A stretch of 64,000 nt of DNA from Pirellulaceae bacterium (GTDB lineage Bacteria; Planctomycetota; Planctomycetia; Pirellulales; Pirellulaceae), in contig JANQLU010000075.1 in assembly GCA_028280445.1 (NCBI GenBank), forward strand, positions 43,917 through 107,916. The letters run 5' to 3'. The notes below the pieces were generated by a model that did not search any database, was not told the DNA's origin, and was given only the letters and a program-made list of their open reading frames with translations. The translations under genes were made by a program, and so were the position numbers. Below, in pieces: positions 16,703 to 25,250 of the stretch (position 1 is its first letter; each line of letters opens with the position of its first letter).

Positions 16703-17234
16703 CCGAAAAGATGGCAACGTCATCGAGGTACCAACCCGTGCGTTCAACCACAGTAGATGACGAAAAGTTAAAATCAACGGTCACCACTGCCAAACCATCA
16801 TAGGCACTCAAGTCCAATGTCACCTGTCGCCAGGCATCACCACTGTCACCATCCGACCAGTATTCTTCATTACCATTGACAAAGACCTTTGCCCGGTCAA
16901 AAGCATTGGGGCCCGAGTCGACCCACTCCCAAAACGTCATCGTAATTGCAGATGCACCCGTGAAGTCGAATGTCTGACTTAAGCTACTCACGGTACTAGG
17001 ACTGAAATTTCCACCCAAGATGGTTCCCCAAACACGAGTGCCTGAATGCCCGCTACCTGGTTCGGTACTGCTAAAGCGACCTGCAAATCCTGATGGTGAT
17101 CCCCATTCCCAATCATTGGTACCCGCAAATCCCCCATTGTCAGATTCAAAATCAGAAGAATAGATATCAGCCTGAGCAGTACCACACGCGAGAATTGCGG
17201 CAACCGCAAGTACGAACTTGGATCGATGAATCAT
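16623..17234 (-). CDS. PEP-CTERM sorted secreted protein with MAM/lectin-like beta-sandwich
   Basis: From the ATG at 17234: signal peptide (RSKFVLAVAAILACGTAQA), then a domain that starts IYSSDFESDNGGFAG and ends GWYLDDVAIFSA. That ending is the usual last strand of concanavalin-like or MAM-type domains that follow secreted peptidases. The internal stretch ITMTFWEWVDSGPNAFDRAK fits the same fold. The tail AIPEPSSMIVLVGLG with RRRRK is almost identical to that of the gene at 1004, although the two domains are unrelated. The longer ORF to 17489 includes repeat DNA and is not used. Confidence 0.87.
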   Translation of the reverse strand: MIHRSKFVLAVAAILACGTAQADIYSSDFESDNGGFAGTNDWEWGSPSGFAGRFSSTEPGSGHSGTRVWGTILGGNFSPSTVSSLSQTFDFTGASAITMTFWEWVDSGPNAFDRAKVFVNGNEEYWSDGDSGDAWRQVTLDLSAYDGLAVVTVDFNFSSSTVVERTGWYLDDVAIFSAIPEPSSMIVLVGLGAVASFVRRRRK

Positions 17235-17261
17235 AGAATGTTCACTTGTTGTGTATCGTGT

Positions 17262-17372
17262 TTGTTTGGCACCACCATAGGTGCCAGTTGCTTTTGTGCA
17301 TGCTGTCCAATATGTAAAAGCAACATTGAAAGCAAATCTTCCACAGAATCTCAAAAAAACTTTTGATTGCAG
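17262..17372 (-). repeat. PEP-CTERM 5' module repeat, copy 3, with internal deletion
   Basis: The piece TTGGCACCACCATAGGTGCC, coding in the copy at 3863, is here joined directly to the upstream block that begins TGC, TTTGTGCA and ends in the CTTCCACAGAATCTCAAAAA motif. About 235 bases between them, including the signal peptide and ribosome-binding site, are missing. Confidence 0.75.
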
Positions 17373-17722
17373 TTCACTGGTTTTTTCATTCGCAGCTTTC
17401 ATCGCAAAATCAGGGTGAATTGAGCGGGATTTTGGGCACATCGTTGGCCAAAATTGTGGTAATGACCAAAAGCTGTTGAAAACGTTCATTCTATTAATAT
17501 TGTGTGAACGCTTTGAGATTAGTGGTCAACTCGATCAATCGATCCTAGCCAAAACGTTACCTGATCGTGTCAACTGGCACGCTACTGGTGGGATTGTAAT
17601 AAAAAAAATGCAAACGCAGATGAGGTCGTTTGAGATAAGGCAAATTGATTTTATTGTGCTTTGTTGGCACCGATGTCCGATTCGGCTAGTGACTTGAATG
17701 GACGAATGGAAAGGGCGCCGAC
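17373..17722. other. Intergenic upstream of the outer-membrane protein
   Basis: No gene supported. It contains the probable promoter of the barrel protein at 17723 but no clear consensus boxes. Confidence 0.4.
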
Positions 17723-18937
17723 GTGTACAAACGACATCTACTAATTACTACTTTTATTACCGCTTGTGGCCTCATCCAAGATCTGTCGGCCCAACAGCTA
17801 ATTTACTTTGAGTTCCCTCACAGTATCGCGGCACGTCAGTTCCAACTTGCTAGTTACTTTGGCTGCGATATCCAGCCGAGCATGGCACGCGAAGTCGAAC
17901 AATCTATTAGTGAGGCTCCAACAGCTGCACTAGTACCAGACACTGCAACCACCTTGGAAACAGTTCAAGAAATGGCACCAAAAAGTCCATGGGATTTTGG
18001 GGGTTGGTTGGCGACTGGGTATCACAGTAAATCGCTGCCACTGTCACGTAATCGTGGCGAAGGTCGGTCTTTTAATGATGTACCGGGTAACTTCAATGTG
18101 AATCAACTTTGGTTTTATGCCCAACGAAAATCTCAATCGAGCGGGCCTGTGGATTGGGAATTTCGGATGGATGTCGTTTACGGAACTGATGCACAAAAAA
18201 CTCAAGCGTTCGGCGGCAATGGGTGGGATAACGCCTTTGATAACGGAGTCTACGGCTGGGCGATTCCACAATTGTATCTGGAAATATCAAAAGGAGATTT
18301 TAGCTTCAAGGTCGGTCACTTTTTCACTCTCATCGGATACGAGGTAGTAGCCACTCCCGACAATTTCTTCTTCAGCCGCTCATTAACTATGTTCAATTCG
18401 GAACCATTCACTCATAGCGGGTTTTTGTCGACTTATCGTTTAAGCGACGAATTAACTTTATACAGTGGTTGGGTTGCTGGTTGGGATACCGGTTTTGAAG
18501 TCAACAACGGCGGTAGTATGTTTCTTGGCGGGTTTTCCAATGATTTCAGCGACGCCATCAACTTCACTTACATCGCAACGATTGGCGATACTGGCTCGCG
18601 TGGCGCTGAAACGTATTCTCACAGCCTTTTGTTAACCGTTGATATCAATGACTCGTGGCAATACGTGGCACAAAGTGATTTGTTGTCAGTTGATTCTACT
18701 GGAGAAGACGATGTCGGATTCAATCAGTACTTGTTTTATGACTTGAATGACAAATGGCGTTGGGGAAATCGGATCGAATGGTGGAAAAATGACGGAATCT
18801 CGTTTTGGGAATACACCACGGGGCTAAATTATCGTCCAAACAAAAACACAATTTTAAGGACTGAGTTGCGATACGACCGCGGGCCGACCACGTTCGATCA
18901 AACTACCTACGGCATTGACGCCATTGTCAAATTTTAG
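17723..18937 (+). CDS. OmpL-like beta-barrel outer-membrane protein (BBP2 family)
   Basis: A 404-residue protein with a GTG start, GGAAAGGG about 10 bases upstream and a signal peptide (KRHLLITTFITACGLIQDLS). The body has the layout of the putative beta-barrel porin-2 (OmpL-like) family: WDFGGWLATGYHSKS, FNVNQLWFYAQRKSQ, WEFRMDVVYGTDAQKT, FKVGHFFTLIGYEVVATPDN, FFFSRSLTMFNSEPFTHSG and a terminal strand ending YGIDAIVKF with an aromatic last residue. Members are predicted outer-membrane pores. Residues 30-90 or so form a linker with no barrel pattern. Not in an operon; flanked by repeats. Confidence 0.85.
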   Translation: MYKRHLLITTFITACGLIQDLSAQQLIYFEFPHSIAARQFQLASYFGCDIQPSMAREVEQSISEAPTAALVPDTATTLETVQEMAPKSPWDFGGWLATGYHSKSLPLSRNRGEGRSFNDVPGNFNVNQLWFYAQRKSQSSGPVDWEFRMDVVYGTDAQKTQAFGGNGWDNAFDNGVYGWAIPQLYLEISKGDFSFKVGHFFTLIGYEVVATPDNFFFSRSLTMFNSEPFTHSGFLSTYRLSDELTLYSGWVAGWDTGFEVNNGGSMFLGGFSNDFSDAINFTYIATIGDTGSRGAETYSHSLLLTVDINDSWQYVAQSDLLSVDSTGEDDVGFNQYLFYDLNDKWRWGNRIEWWKNDGISFWEYTTGLNYRPNKNTILRTELRYDRGPTTFDQTTYGIDAIVKF

Positions 18938-18965
18938 AGTGCATTGGCAGTGAACGATTAAGCAC

Positions 18966-19064
18966 TGCATTTGCACTACAAATGCAATCGGTTGTCATCT
19001 AGTACAGCTTTTTGTGACCCGATGGCAATTACCTTTCCACCAACGCATAAGACCGGGTGGCCGA
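18966..19064. repeat. Dispersed repeat family D, copy 2
   Basis: Second copy of 16432-16533, with a few substitutions and a short insertion (TAGTACAG). Lies 34 bases upstream of repeat C copy 2. Confidence 0.85.
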
Positions 19065-19098
19065 TGAAGATTTGAGAAACTGCTAAACCGCATCGAAT

Positions 19099-19311
19099 TC
19101 ATCGGCCGATGTTGTTTCTGCCCCATTTTTTCCCAATTCGATGTTTCACGCGAACGCACGAAGCAATACGCCGCATTTGCTTCAGCATATTGGTCGATGC
19201 AGTTTGATATTTAGGAGTAAGCTGTCGATGCTACGTGAGGGAATTGCAGGATTGACCGAGTCGCAACGATAAACGCTGTTGAATTTGCTAGTCCTTTTCG
19301 ATAATGTCCTT
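19099..19311. repeat. Dispersed repeat family C, copy 2
   Basis: Second copy of 15021-15231. Just after its end the sequence CGATAATGTCC is repeated (near 19300 and 19315), as if the end of the element had been duplicated. Confidence 0.85.
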
Positions 19312-19366
19312 TCTCGATAATGTCCGACCGCCTAAAATGGTTTAGATACAAAAACAGGCACATATC

Positions 19367-20209
19367 ATGAATTTCAACAAAAACACTTATTGGTTTACCT
19401 TCGTTTTATTGTCCGTCTCCGCGTTCTATTGTTCGTCGGTCGAGGGGCAGATTCAGATTGGCGGGCCCAACGGAGTTGTTATTGGCGGCGGGCTTGGTCT
19501 GCGAATCGGCGGAAGAGATGGAGTTCAGTTTGGCGGTGGACATGGTGCTCGCTTTGGACCACCCAACGTCGGAGTCCAATTTGGTGGCGGGCATGGAGCC
19601 CGATTCGGTCCAACTGGCCAGGGTGTGCAATTTGGAGGCAGGCAAGGCGCTCGTTTCGGGCCACGAGTTCAATTCGGTGGTCAGATGAATCCTCGCTCAG
19701 CAGGGTCATTTCCCAGATTTTCGACATCCAACACTCGGCTACAGCCTGTGGGACAATCGGGAAGAAAAATTTTATTCCTGCCTGCCAGTGCTAAACGCCC
19801 CGTTACCTATTCCTTAAATGGCACCACGTTTCAATTGCAACCAGGACGTGAAATTGACTTGCAGCGTAATCAGCAGTGGACAGTGAAATTTTCGGCTGGT
19901 CCGAATTTGCCTGATCGCGCCGTGAAAATCGATCGACCGGGAAGATACGTGTTTGGCGTGACTGATAAAGGTTGGAATTTAGTTCGTGAAGAGGAAGCGG
20001 TGACCGATCCTGACGGTTCGCCACTCAATCTAGAAGTAGCACCTGATGAACCAGATTCAAAATTGGCGCCACCGATCCGAAAGCCGGCTGGTAAGTCTCG
20101 CGATGATCGTAAAGTTGAGGAGTTGCCGGCACCGAAAAAAAGTTCGAAACGCGAGTTGAAGTCCGTTCTCGAGAAATCTTCGAGTTCGAATAACAAGCGA
20201 CAAAAATAA
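19367..20209 (+). CDS. Secreted Gly-rich repeat protein
   Basis: A 280-residue protein with a signal peptide (TYWFTFVLLSVSAFYCSSVEGQ). Residues 30-105 or so hold near-perfect repeats: GVQFGGGHGARFGP occurs three to four times with small changes (also GGRQGARFGPRVQFGGQ). Next comes a compact domain (about 130-215: VTYSLNGTTFQLQPGREIDL, WTVKFSAGPNLPD, GRYVFGVTDKGWNLV) that looks like a small beta-sandwich. The tail is basic, low-complexity and rich in Lys and Ser. No PEP-CTERM signal. Possibly a cell-envelope or matrix protein; function is not known. Confidence 0.75.
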   Translation: MNFNKNTYWFTFVLLSVSAFYCSSVEGQIQIGGPNGVVIGGGLGLRIGGRDGVQFGGGHGARFGPPNVGVQFGGGHGARFGPTGQGVQFGGRQGARFGPRVQFGGQMNPRSAGSFPRFSTSNTRLQPVGQSGRKILFLPASAKRPVTYSLNGTTFQLQPGREIDLQRNQQWTVKFSAGPNLPDRAVKIDRPGRYVFGVTDKGWNLVREEEAVTDPDGSPLNLEVAPDEPDSKLAPPIRKPAGKSRDDRKVEELPAPKKSSKRELKSVLEKSSSSNNKRQK

Positions 20210-20332
20210 GTAAGCCTTGATTCAAAACCTGAACTGGAAACTAGGCGTCTCACGGTATTTCAATCGCAACTTTGGTGCAACACATTGTTATCCGGCGATT
20301 CTCAAAGTCGGTTGTTGCCAGGGAATAGCGCG

Positions 20333-20704
20333 TTATTCATCGACACGCAGTATTTTTTCCATCTTCCTTCCCTTGGCCAACTCGTCGACCAACTTGTCTA
20401 GATACCTGGTCTTTTGAATCAATGGGTTTTCCAACTCTTCAACTCGATAGCCACAAATGACGCCCGTGATGAGGTGTGCATTTGGATTTAGTTTGCATTT
20501 CTTGAAAAAGGTCTCAAAGGTCACTTCGTCGTCGATCAGGGATTTCAACTTTTTTTCATCGTAGCCAGTAAGCCACTTGATAACTTCGTGTAGCTCTTTT
20601 TTGGTTCTGCCTTTTTTTTCAACTTTTGCAACGTAGTGAGGGTAGATGGACGCGAAGGTCATCTTTGCAATGCGTTCTTCTGTGCCGGGAGGTGGCTTTT
20701 TCAT
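20333..20704 (-). CDS. DUF2200 family protein
   Basis: A 123-residue protein that follows the DUF2200 family from end to end: [20 protein letters not shown], then [48 protein letters not shown] and [20 protein letters not shown]. Family members are small cytoplasmic proteins of unknown function in many bacteria. It ends in a typical position and has an ATG start, so it looks complete. It is a stand-alone gene convergent with the Gly-rich repeat protein. Confidence 0.9.
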   Translation of the reverse strand: MKKPPPGTEERIAKMTFASIYPHYVAKVEKKGRTKKELHEVIKWLTGYDEKKLKSLIDDEVTFETFFKKCKLNPNAHLITGVICGYRVEELENPLIQKTRYLDKLVDELAKGRKMEKILRVDE

Positions 20705-21192
20705 GGCAATTCAGTGTTCAGTCAGGTATTGAAAAAGTTGGTAATCGGTTCAACGCCAGCCGGATGACTTTAATAATTAACCTTCCAATTGATATGAATA
20801 ATACCCGATCTCCAGCAATATTCATAGCAAAAGGTTTGCCTAGATTGGCATCGCAATTTTTGAACTAACTCGCTTCGCGGTGGACTGAATGTGCTATACG
20901 CATTGCTGCGAAATTATATGCCAAGGCGTAATCTGGGAATCCACCATCGTCATTCCATTTCTGAACTCGTAGCTCTATCCAGCGAGCACCAACGTTGTGG
21001 TTTCCAAATGTCCTCGGCCGAGCCCACCGGCGATGTTGGGGCATTGTCAACAGAGTTCATAGTTCATGGTTGAGCCCAAAGAGTAACAGCAGACTCTGAG
21101 ATGCACGTTTGCAAGTGGGACGAAAACGACGCGAAAATTTCGAAAAGTCGCTCAACAAGAGTTAATCTGTGCAATTCCAACAAAGATGCACT
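20705..21192. other. Intergenic, no supported gene
   Basis: Frames here (for example the minus-strand 20865-21050) show no coding pattern. The right part is the upstream region of the six-gene COG0523 operon. Confidence 0.4.
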
Positions 21193-21207
21193 TGCAATTG
21201 TATTGCA
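21193..21207. promoter_or_regulatory. Candidate operator of the COG0523 operon
   Basis: TGCAAT-TGT-ATTGCA, a perfect 6-base inverted repeat with a 3-base spacer, 90 bases upstream of the first gene. Its size and AT-rich symmetry would suit a Fur/Zur-type repressor, but the Zur box of planctomycetes is not known to me. Confidence 0.4.
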
Positions 21208-21297
21208 TTTATGTATCCTTTGATTTTCTCATGCCGATAGATCGTTACCTGATCGGTACTGGCAACTGAGTCTAATTCTGAGAATTCCAGAAACATT

Positions 21298-22548
21298 ATG
21301 TCTGATCCGAGTTCGCATACGCTTGCAAAAAAACTACCAGTGACTGTTCTAAGCGGTTTTTTGGGGGCTGGAAAAACAACATTACTAAATCACATTTTAG
21401 CCAACCGCGATGGCTTGAAGGTGGCGGTTATCGTTAACGACATGAGTGAAGTAAACATCGATGCGTCACTCGTTCGGGAAGGTGACACCAAGTTATCACG
21501 CACCGAAGAGCAACTTGTTGAAATGACCAACGGGTGCATTTGTTGCACGTTGAGAGAAGACCTGCTCATTGAGGTGAAACGCCTTGCCCTTGAAAATCGC
21601 TTTGACTATCTGCTGATCGAATCGACTGGAATCAGCGAACCGTTGCCGGTGGCTGAGACATTTACATTCGAGGATGAGACCGGTGAATGTCTGTCAGATT
21701 GTGCCGAATTGGATACGATGGTCACGGTTGTAGACGCTGCGAATTTTATGAAAGACTTTGGTTCATGGGACGACCTGACTGATCGGAAGATCGGTTTGAG
21801 CGAAGAGGACGATCGCAATATCGTTGATTTGTTGGTCGACCAAATCGAATTCGCGAACGTCATCATCGTCAATAAAACGGATCTGGTCTCCGAGCAACAG
21901 TTGTCTCAGTTGAAACAAATTATTCGCCATCTAAATCAAACGGCGGAGGTCATGGAATCTACTAAAAGCCAGGTTCCACTTAAAAGCATCCTTGGTACAG
22001 GCCGATTTGAGCTGTCGCAGGCCGAAGAAATGCCAGGCTGGTTGGCTGTACCTCGCGGATCTGAGGAAACGGAGACCGAAGAGTATGGGATTTCCAGTTT
22101 TGTTTATCGCAGCGATCGTCCGTTTCACCCAAAACGACTTTGGGATACCATCAGCTCAGATATGGACGAAGGCTTGTTCGAAGGCGTGCTACGAAGCAAA
22201 GGGCTGGCATGGATCGCATCCAGGAATGAATGGGCCTACAACTGGTCACAAGCGGGTTGCTCCATCCTGTTAGAACCTGCCGGCTATTGGTGGGCATCTG
22301 CACCCGAAGAAGAGTGGCCGGAAGACGACGACGAAATCGCGGAAATTCAGTCAAGATTCAATGGTGAGTATGGAGATCGTCATCAGGAATTAGTATTTAT
22401 CGGTCATGGGCTGGACCAACAACACGTCGAAAAAATCCTCAACGATTGTTTGTTGACTGATCTTGAGTACAGCGAGGGTCCCAACGTTTGGTCTGATCTG
22501 GAAGACCCGTTGCCACCAATCGAGATTGAAGCTGAGGAGCTCGCTTAA
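21298..22548 (+). CDS. COG0523 (CobW/ZigA-type) metal-chaperone GTPase
   Basis: A 416-residue P-loop GTPase. Walker A is GFLGAGKTT (residues 20-28), the metal-binding CxCC is in [12 protein letters not shown] (Cys80, 82, 83), Walker B lies in [13 protein letters not shown] and the guanine-specificity motif is NKTD. The large C-terminal domain ([41 protein letters not shown]) and the NDMSEVNID block are typical of the ZigA/YciC subgroup, which supply zinc to client enzymes under zinc starvation. First gene of a tight operon. Its stop overlaps the next start in TAATG. A candidate operator lies at 21193-21207. Confidence 0.92.
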   Translation: MSDPSSHTLAKKLPVTVLSGFLGAGKTTLLNHILANRDGLKVAVIVNDMSEVNIDASLVREGDTKLSRTEEQLVEMTNGCICCTLREDLLIEVKRLALENRFDYLLIESTGISEPLPVAETFTFEDETGECLSDCAELDTMVTVVDAANFMKDFGSWDDLTDRKIGLSEEDDRNIVDLLVDQIEFANVIIVNKTDLVSEQQLSQLKQIIRHLNQTAEVMESTKSQVPLKSILGTGRFELSQAEEMPGWLAVPRGSEETETEEYGISSFVYRSDRPFHPKRLWDTISSDMDEGLFEGVLRSKGLAWIASRNEWAYNWSQAGCSILLEPAGYWWASAPEEEWPEDDDEIAEIQSRFNGEYGDRHQELVFIGHGLDQQHVEKILNDCLLTDLEYSEGPNVWSDLEDPLPPIEIEAEELA

Positions 22549-23678
22549 TGTCGACTTTCAACAACGACAAATCCTACGATGTCGTGGTCGTTGGTGGTGG
22601 AGCCGCTGGAATCGGCGTTTCAATTGCCCTGATGCATGCGGGCATCGAAAACTTTATTGTCTTGGAAAAGTACGTAGTCGGAGCGTCATTTGCTTCCTGG
22701 CCTACCGAAACGCGATTCATCACTCCCTCGTTTCCAACCAACTCGATTGGCATGCTCGATTTGAATTCGATCGCGATTGGCGTTTCGCCCGCATTCAGCT
22801 TGAGCGTCGAGCATCCCACAGGCAGAGAGTATGCGGCACACTTGAGAGGGGTCGCGCTGTATTTTGAGGTACCGATTCAAGAAAGGACCGACGTCATGCG
22901 TGTCACGAAAGTGGGTGACGACTTTCGCGTTGATACAGCTGACGATACATTGCGAACGAAGCATGTCATTTGGGCCGCTGGCGAATTTCAATACCCACGC
23001 TTGGATGGACTCGATGGCGGCGAACTTTGCCGGCACACGGCTACAATCTCTGACTACAAGAATCTGGATGGCGACGACTTCATCATTATCGGCGGTTACG
23101 AGAGTGGCGTCGATGCAGCTTACCACCTCGCGCATTACGGGAAACGGGTTCGGCTGATCGACCAAGGGTGTCCTTGGAAAGAAGAGACTTCCGATCCGAG
23201 CGTGGCGCTGTCGACGTATTCGCTTGAACGAATGCGAGCGCGTTGTTTCATCGAACAGGTGGAGTTGTTTCCGCATACGCAGATCAACTGCGTGAAACGT
23301 ATCGGCGACATGTACGATGTCACAACACACGACGGCAAGCGATTTCAATCCAACGTTCAGCCACTCTTGGCTGGTGGATTCGAAGGAAGCCATAAATTAG
23401 TCGCTGATTTGTTTGAGCAACGGGACGATGGTTTTCCGTTGTTGAGCGAGCAAGATGAGTCAACTATCGTGCCGGGAATGTTTCTCTGTGGCCCTGCGGT
23501 TCGTCATGGGAACCACGTTTTTTGCTTTATTTACAAGTATCGCCAACGTTTTGCTGTCGTCGCAAAAACCATTGCGACATCGCTTGGTCTGCCTGCAGAG
23601 CAATTGGAATCGTATCGCCAGTGGGGCATGTATCTCGATGATCTTTCCTGCTGTGGCGAGGAGTGTTCTGTATGTTGA
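22548..23678 (+). CDS. FAD/NAD(P)-dependent oxidoreductase with Cys-rich tail
   Basis: A 376-residue protein with an N-terminal dinucleotide-binding motif (VVVVGGGAAGIGVSIALMHA), a second Rossmann motif (FIIIGGYESGVDAAYHLAHYG) and the flavin-type IWAAGEFQYP between them. The layout fits the CzcO/flavin-monooxygenase-like or thioredoxin-reductase-like group. Near the end it has FLCGPAVRHGNHVFCFIYK and then a terminal Cys-rich sequence (CCGEECSVC), which could bind metal or take part in thiol exchange. It starts at the A of the preceding stop (TAATG) and overlaps the next gene by 7 bases, so it is translationally coupled to the GTPase. Confidence 0.85.
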   Translation: MSTFNNDKSYDVVVVGGGAAGIGVSIALMHAGIENFIVLEKYVVGASFASWPTETRFITPSFPTNSIGMLDLNSIAIGVSPAFSLSVEHPTGREYAAHLRGVALYFEVPIQERTDVMRVTKVGDDFRVDTADDTLRTKHVIWAAGEFQYPRLDGLDGGELCRHTATISDYKNLDGDDFIIIGGYESGVDAAYHLAHYGKRVRLIDQGCPWKEETSDPSVALSTYSLERMRARCFIEQVELFPHTQINCVKRIGDMYDVTTHDGKRFQSNVQPLLAGGFEGSHKLVADLFEQRDDGFPLLSEQDESTIVPGMFLCGPAVRHGNHVFCFIYKYRQRFAVVAKTIATSLGLPAEQLESYRQWGMYLDDLSCCGEECSVC

Positions 23679-23962
23679 CCGAGTACGGAAGGCAAGTTGA
23701 TGGACAGTTGCCTGCCAAATCTGTGAGCGAGCACGACACGCACAGTCAGACCGCAATAGATGGGAGCGCGTCTGACAGGGGAAATAGACTTTCACGGGTA
23801 TTGCGAGTCGAGTGGCTTGGGCAAACGGTTGCCAGTCTCTGCTGGATCGCCAGTGTACTGACTTACGGTATCAATTCGAGTGGGGATTGGTTGCAGTTAT
23901 TTGCTGCGTCGTCCTGGTTGTTGGCAAACATTGCGGCAGTCATGGCTGTCAGGGCCGATTGA
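23672..23962 (+). CDS. Small two-helix membrane protein of the COG0523 operon
   Basis: A 96-residue protein from the ATG at 23672, overlapping the previous gene by 7 bases. After a hydrophilic, Ser/Asp-rich N-terminus of about 45 residues it has two hydrophobic segments (LGQTVASLCWIASVLTYG and LQLFAASSWLLANIAAVMA) joined by a short loop. No family recognised. Its fixed place inside the operon suggests a membrane component that works with the oxidoreductase or the GTPases. Confidence 0.75.
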   Translation: MLTEYGRQVDGQLPAKSVSEHDTHSQTAIDGSASDRGNRLSRVLRVEWLGQTVASLCWIASVLTYGINSSGDWLQLFAASSWLLANIAAVMAVRAD

Positions 23963-23979
23963 AACGCTGGTCAAACTTC

Positions 23980-24591
23980 ATGGAAAACGATCAAGAATTC
24001 GTTGTAGGTGAATTCATTGAACATGCGGTGGGTCTGTTGAGCCAACAGGTGTGGTGTTGGGGACGCGACATTCTGCGTCCAGAAGGCAATTGGCTACTCG
24101 AAATAGGCTTTGAGCGCATCGAGCCGCCCGCGAACCGGCAACCCTGCTCCAGTGTGTACTCCTTAGGCTTGCCGCAAGGACGATGTGTTGTGTTACGTGG
24201 ATTCGGTGTGTTCTATGGAGATCGTGAGCGCGGAGGTGTCTTCCTGCCCCGCTACCAGTTTCTTCCACGTTATACGAAACAGGCCACTCTCGAGCGCCCG
24301 CCCTGGTCCGATTCAGACTTGCCAAGTTTGCGTCCGCCTTCGAAGTCGCAGTCGCCTTTCTGCGCCTCTCTGACCTTGGACTTGATCGATTGGATACGAA
24401 CGTACGAAGTGAACGTTGTGGATCGATTGGGAATCGAATACCGCCGATCAACGTTGGTTAAGTGGGACGACGGCAAGCAACGATTTACACCGGCCGAGGA
24501 GATGGCTCGCGCGTGGCGCTTGCTCGGCATCGCGCTCGCAGAAGATTCTCAGTCTTTAATGCGGGGACACACCAGCCAGAGGTCAACTTAA
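23980..24591 (+). CDS. Unknown protein A of the COG0523 operon
   Basis: A 203-residue soluble protein from the ATG at 23980, 17 bases after the previous stop. A longer frame from 23812 overlaps the membrane gene and is not used. It shares with the next gene the blocks LLSQQVWCWGRDI, GNWLLEIGFER, GFGVFYGDRERGGVFL, and near the end GIEYRRSTLVKW and AWRLLG. Conserved Trp, Cys, Arg and Asp in WCWGRDI could form a binding site. No known domain is recognised. The next gene starts inside its stop (TAATG). Confidence 0.75.
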   Translation: MENDQEFVVGEFIEHAVGLLSQQVWCWGRDILRPEGNWLLEIGFERIEPPANRQPCSSVYSLGLPQGRCVVLRGFGVFYGDRERGGVFLPRYQFLPRYTKQATLERPPWSDSDLPSLRPPSKSQSPFCASLTLDLIDWIRTYEVNVVDRLGIEYRRSTLVKWDDGKQRFTPAEEMARAWRLLGIALAEDSQSLMRGHTSQRST

Positions 24592-25250
24592 TGCTGATGA
24601 GAGAATCTTCGCCTGCGAATAATCACTCCCCGACTCGCAAGGGCCAGGGATGGTGTATGCCTCGAACCGTTCGCACGTTTGGTGCGAAATTGCTGGCCCA
24701 ACAACTCTGGTGCTGGGGAAGAGATATCGAGTATTCAAATGGCAATTTGTTGATGCGTTTTGGTTTCGAAAGGCATCGTGATCGCGAAACTGAGGATCGT
24801 TCCACGTGCTATCGACTGGATCGAGAACGGTTGCATGTGTCATTGTGGGGCTTCGGAATGTTCTTCGGACGCCGTGAACTGGGAGGTTTGTTTCTCGATC
24901 GTTTCGGATTCTGTCCGGATTGGGCTCCAATTGAGTCGCTGGCGCTGGCGATTCATTGGCCCGATGAGTTGCCAGTCTTCGCTCGACCACACGGCCAAGA
25001 GCAATGGCGGCGCGCTCGGGAACTTTGGGAGTCGATGTTGCTTTGGATTGCCGATTACGAGAAATGGGTTTTTGATACCGCAGGAATCGCGTATCGGCGT
25101 GCATGCGTGGCAAGCTGGCTGCGACCGTTTGTTCGTGCAGATCGAATGTCGACCGCCTGGCGATTTCTTAGCCGTCGTGGCTGGGAGCAGCAAGACCAAC
25201 CGCTACAACAAATACTTAAACAATACACCTTGTCGGCGGAGCGATCATGA
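24591..25250 (+). CDS. Unknown protein B, paralogue of protein A
   Basis: A 219-residue protein, start ATG at 24591 overlapping the stop of gene A in TAATG. It is a diverged copy of [73 protein letters not shown]. About a quarter to a third of positions look alike by eye. Tandem duplication followed by divergence suggests the two act as a heterodimer or on different partners. Its stop overlaps the start of the second GTPase in ATGA. Confidence 0.75.
   Translation: MLMRESSPANNHSPTRKGQGWCMPRTVRTFGAKLLAQQLWCWGRDIEYSNGNLLMRFGFERHRDRETEDRSTCYRLDRERLHVSLWGFGMFFGRRELGGLFLDRFGFCPDWAPIESLALAIHWPDELPVFARPHGQEQWRRARELWESMLLWIADYEKWVFDTAGIAYRRACVASWLRPFVRADRMSTAWRFLSRRGWEQQDQPLQQILKQYTLSAERS

Noticed and set aside
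19480..19690. CRISPR array
   Set aside because: The repeats are in-frame codon repeats of a Gly-rich protein, with no spacers of constant length. No CRISPR array was found anywhere in the window.
22686..23393. 235-codon minus-strand ORF opposite the oxidoreductase
   Set aside because: Shadow of a well-supported gene on the plus strand.
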